Positions 5,901-5,947 of a stretch of 5,947 nt of DNA are shown here, in pieces. The translations under genes were made by a program, and so were the position numbers. Source of the DNA: Bacteroidales bacterium (lineage in GTDB: Bacteria > Bacteroidota > Bacteroidia > Bacteroidales > Marinilabiliaceae); contig CAAFWU010000005.1 of assembly GCA_900766825.1 (NCBI GenBank), forward strand, positions 1-5,947. The letters are read 5' to 3'. Within the stretch, counting starts at the first letter, position 1. Each line of letters starts with the position of its first letter. The notes under the pieces are model-generated. The model was not told the origin of the DNA and did not search any database. It saw nothing but the letters and a program-made list of their open reading frames with translations.

Positions 5901-5947
5901 CATAACATTCTTAATAAAGAAGCACGCACCCGTCCACGAAGCTGCCG

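Noticed and set aside
1..5947. tRNA, rRNA, CRISPR array, insertion sequence or phage attachment site
   Set aside because: No cloverleaf, conserved rRNA block, regularly spaced repeats, transposase sequence or terminal inverted repeats were seen on either strand.

Overview
The window looks like chromosomal DNA from a Bacteroidota member, most likely a Prevotellaceae-type gut or rumen bacterium. This is inferred from three things: secreted enzymes typical of that phylum, the near absence of Shine-Dalgarno sequences, and a TAnnTTTG-type promoter element between the divergent genes. Species cannot be named from the sequence alone.

Layout, left to right. (1) Positions 1-1047, plus strand: the C-terminal part of a DNA adenine methyltransferase (target-recognition region). 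The frame is open to the left edge, so the catalytic half lies outside the window. (2) Positions 1048-1121: a convergent intergenic gap with a run of nine C and a hairpin terminator. (3) Positions 1122-2765, minus strand: a secreted PafA-type alkaline phosphatase with all the active-site residues I recall for that family. (4) Positions 2832-4496, minus strand: a secreted two-domain GH43 glycosidase (arabinofuranosidase or xylosidase type). It lies 66 bp upstream of the phosphatase and is probably co-transcribed with it. (5) Positions 4497-4624: a compact divergent control region with an 18-bp perfect palindrome that carries a TAnnTTTG promoter element on each strand, plus an 11-bp inverted repeat. 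(6) Positions 4625-5743, plus strand: a secreted alpha/beta-hydrolase esterase. (7) Positions 5744-5947: intergenic DNA with a strong terminator for a minus-strand gene that enters from the right.

The GH43 enzyme and the esterase are divergently transcribed from one shared control region and both appear to be exported. The simplest reading is a small hemicellulose or pectin-side-chain module: the esterase removes acyl groups while GH43 removes arabinose or xylose. The phosphatase may share the GH43 transcript but has no obvious role in glycan breakdown. The methyltransferase is visibly more AT-rich than the rest and probably marks the edge of a restriction-modification island lying to the left.

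I see no RNA gene, insertion sequence, CRISPR array or clearly new multi-gene system. The most interesting features are the palindromic bidirectional promoter, the truncated methyltransferase at the left edge, and a strong G-quadruplex-forming stretch inside the esterase gene.
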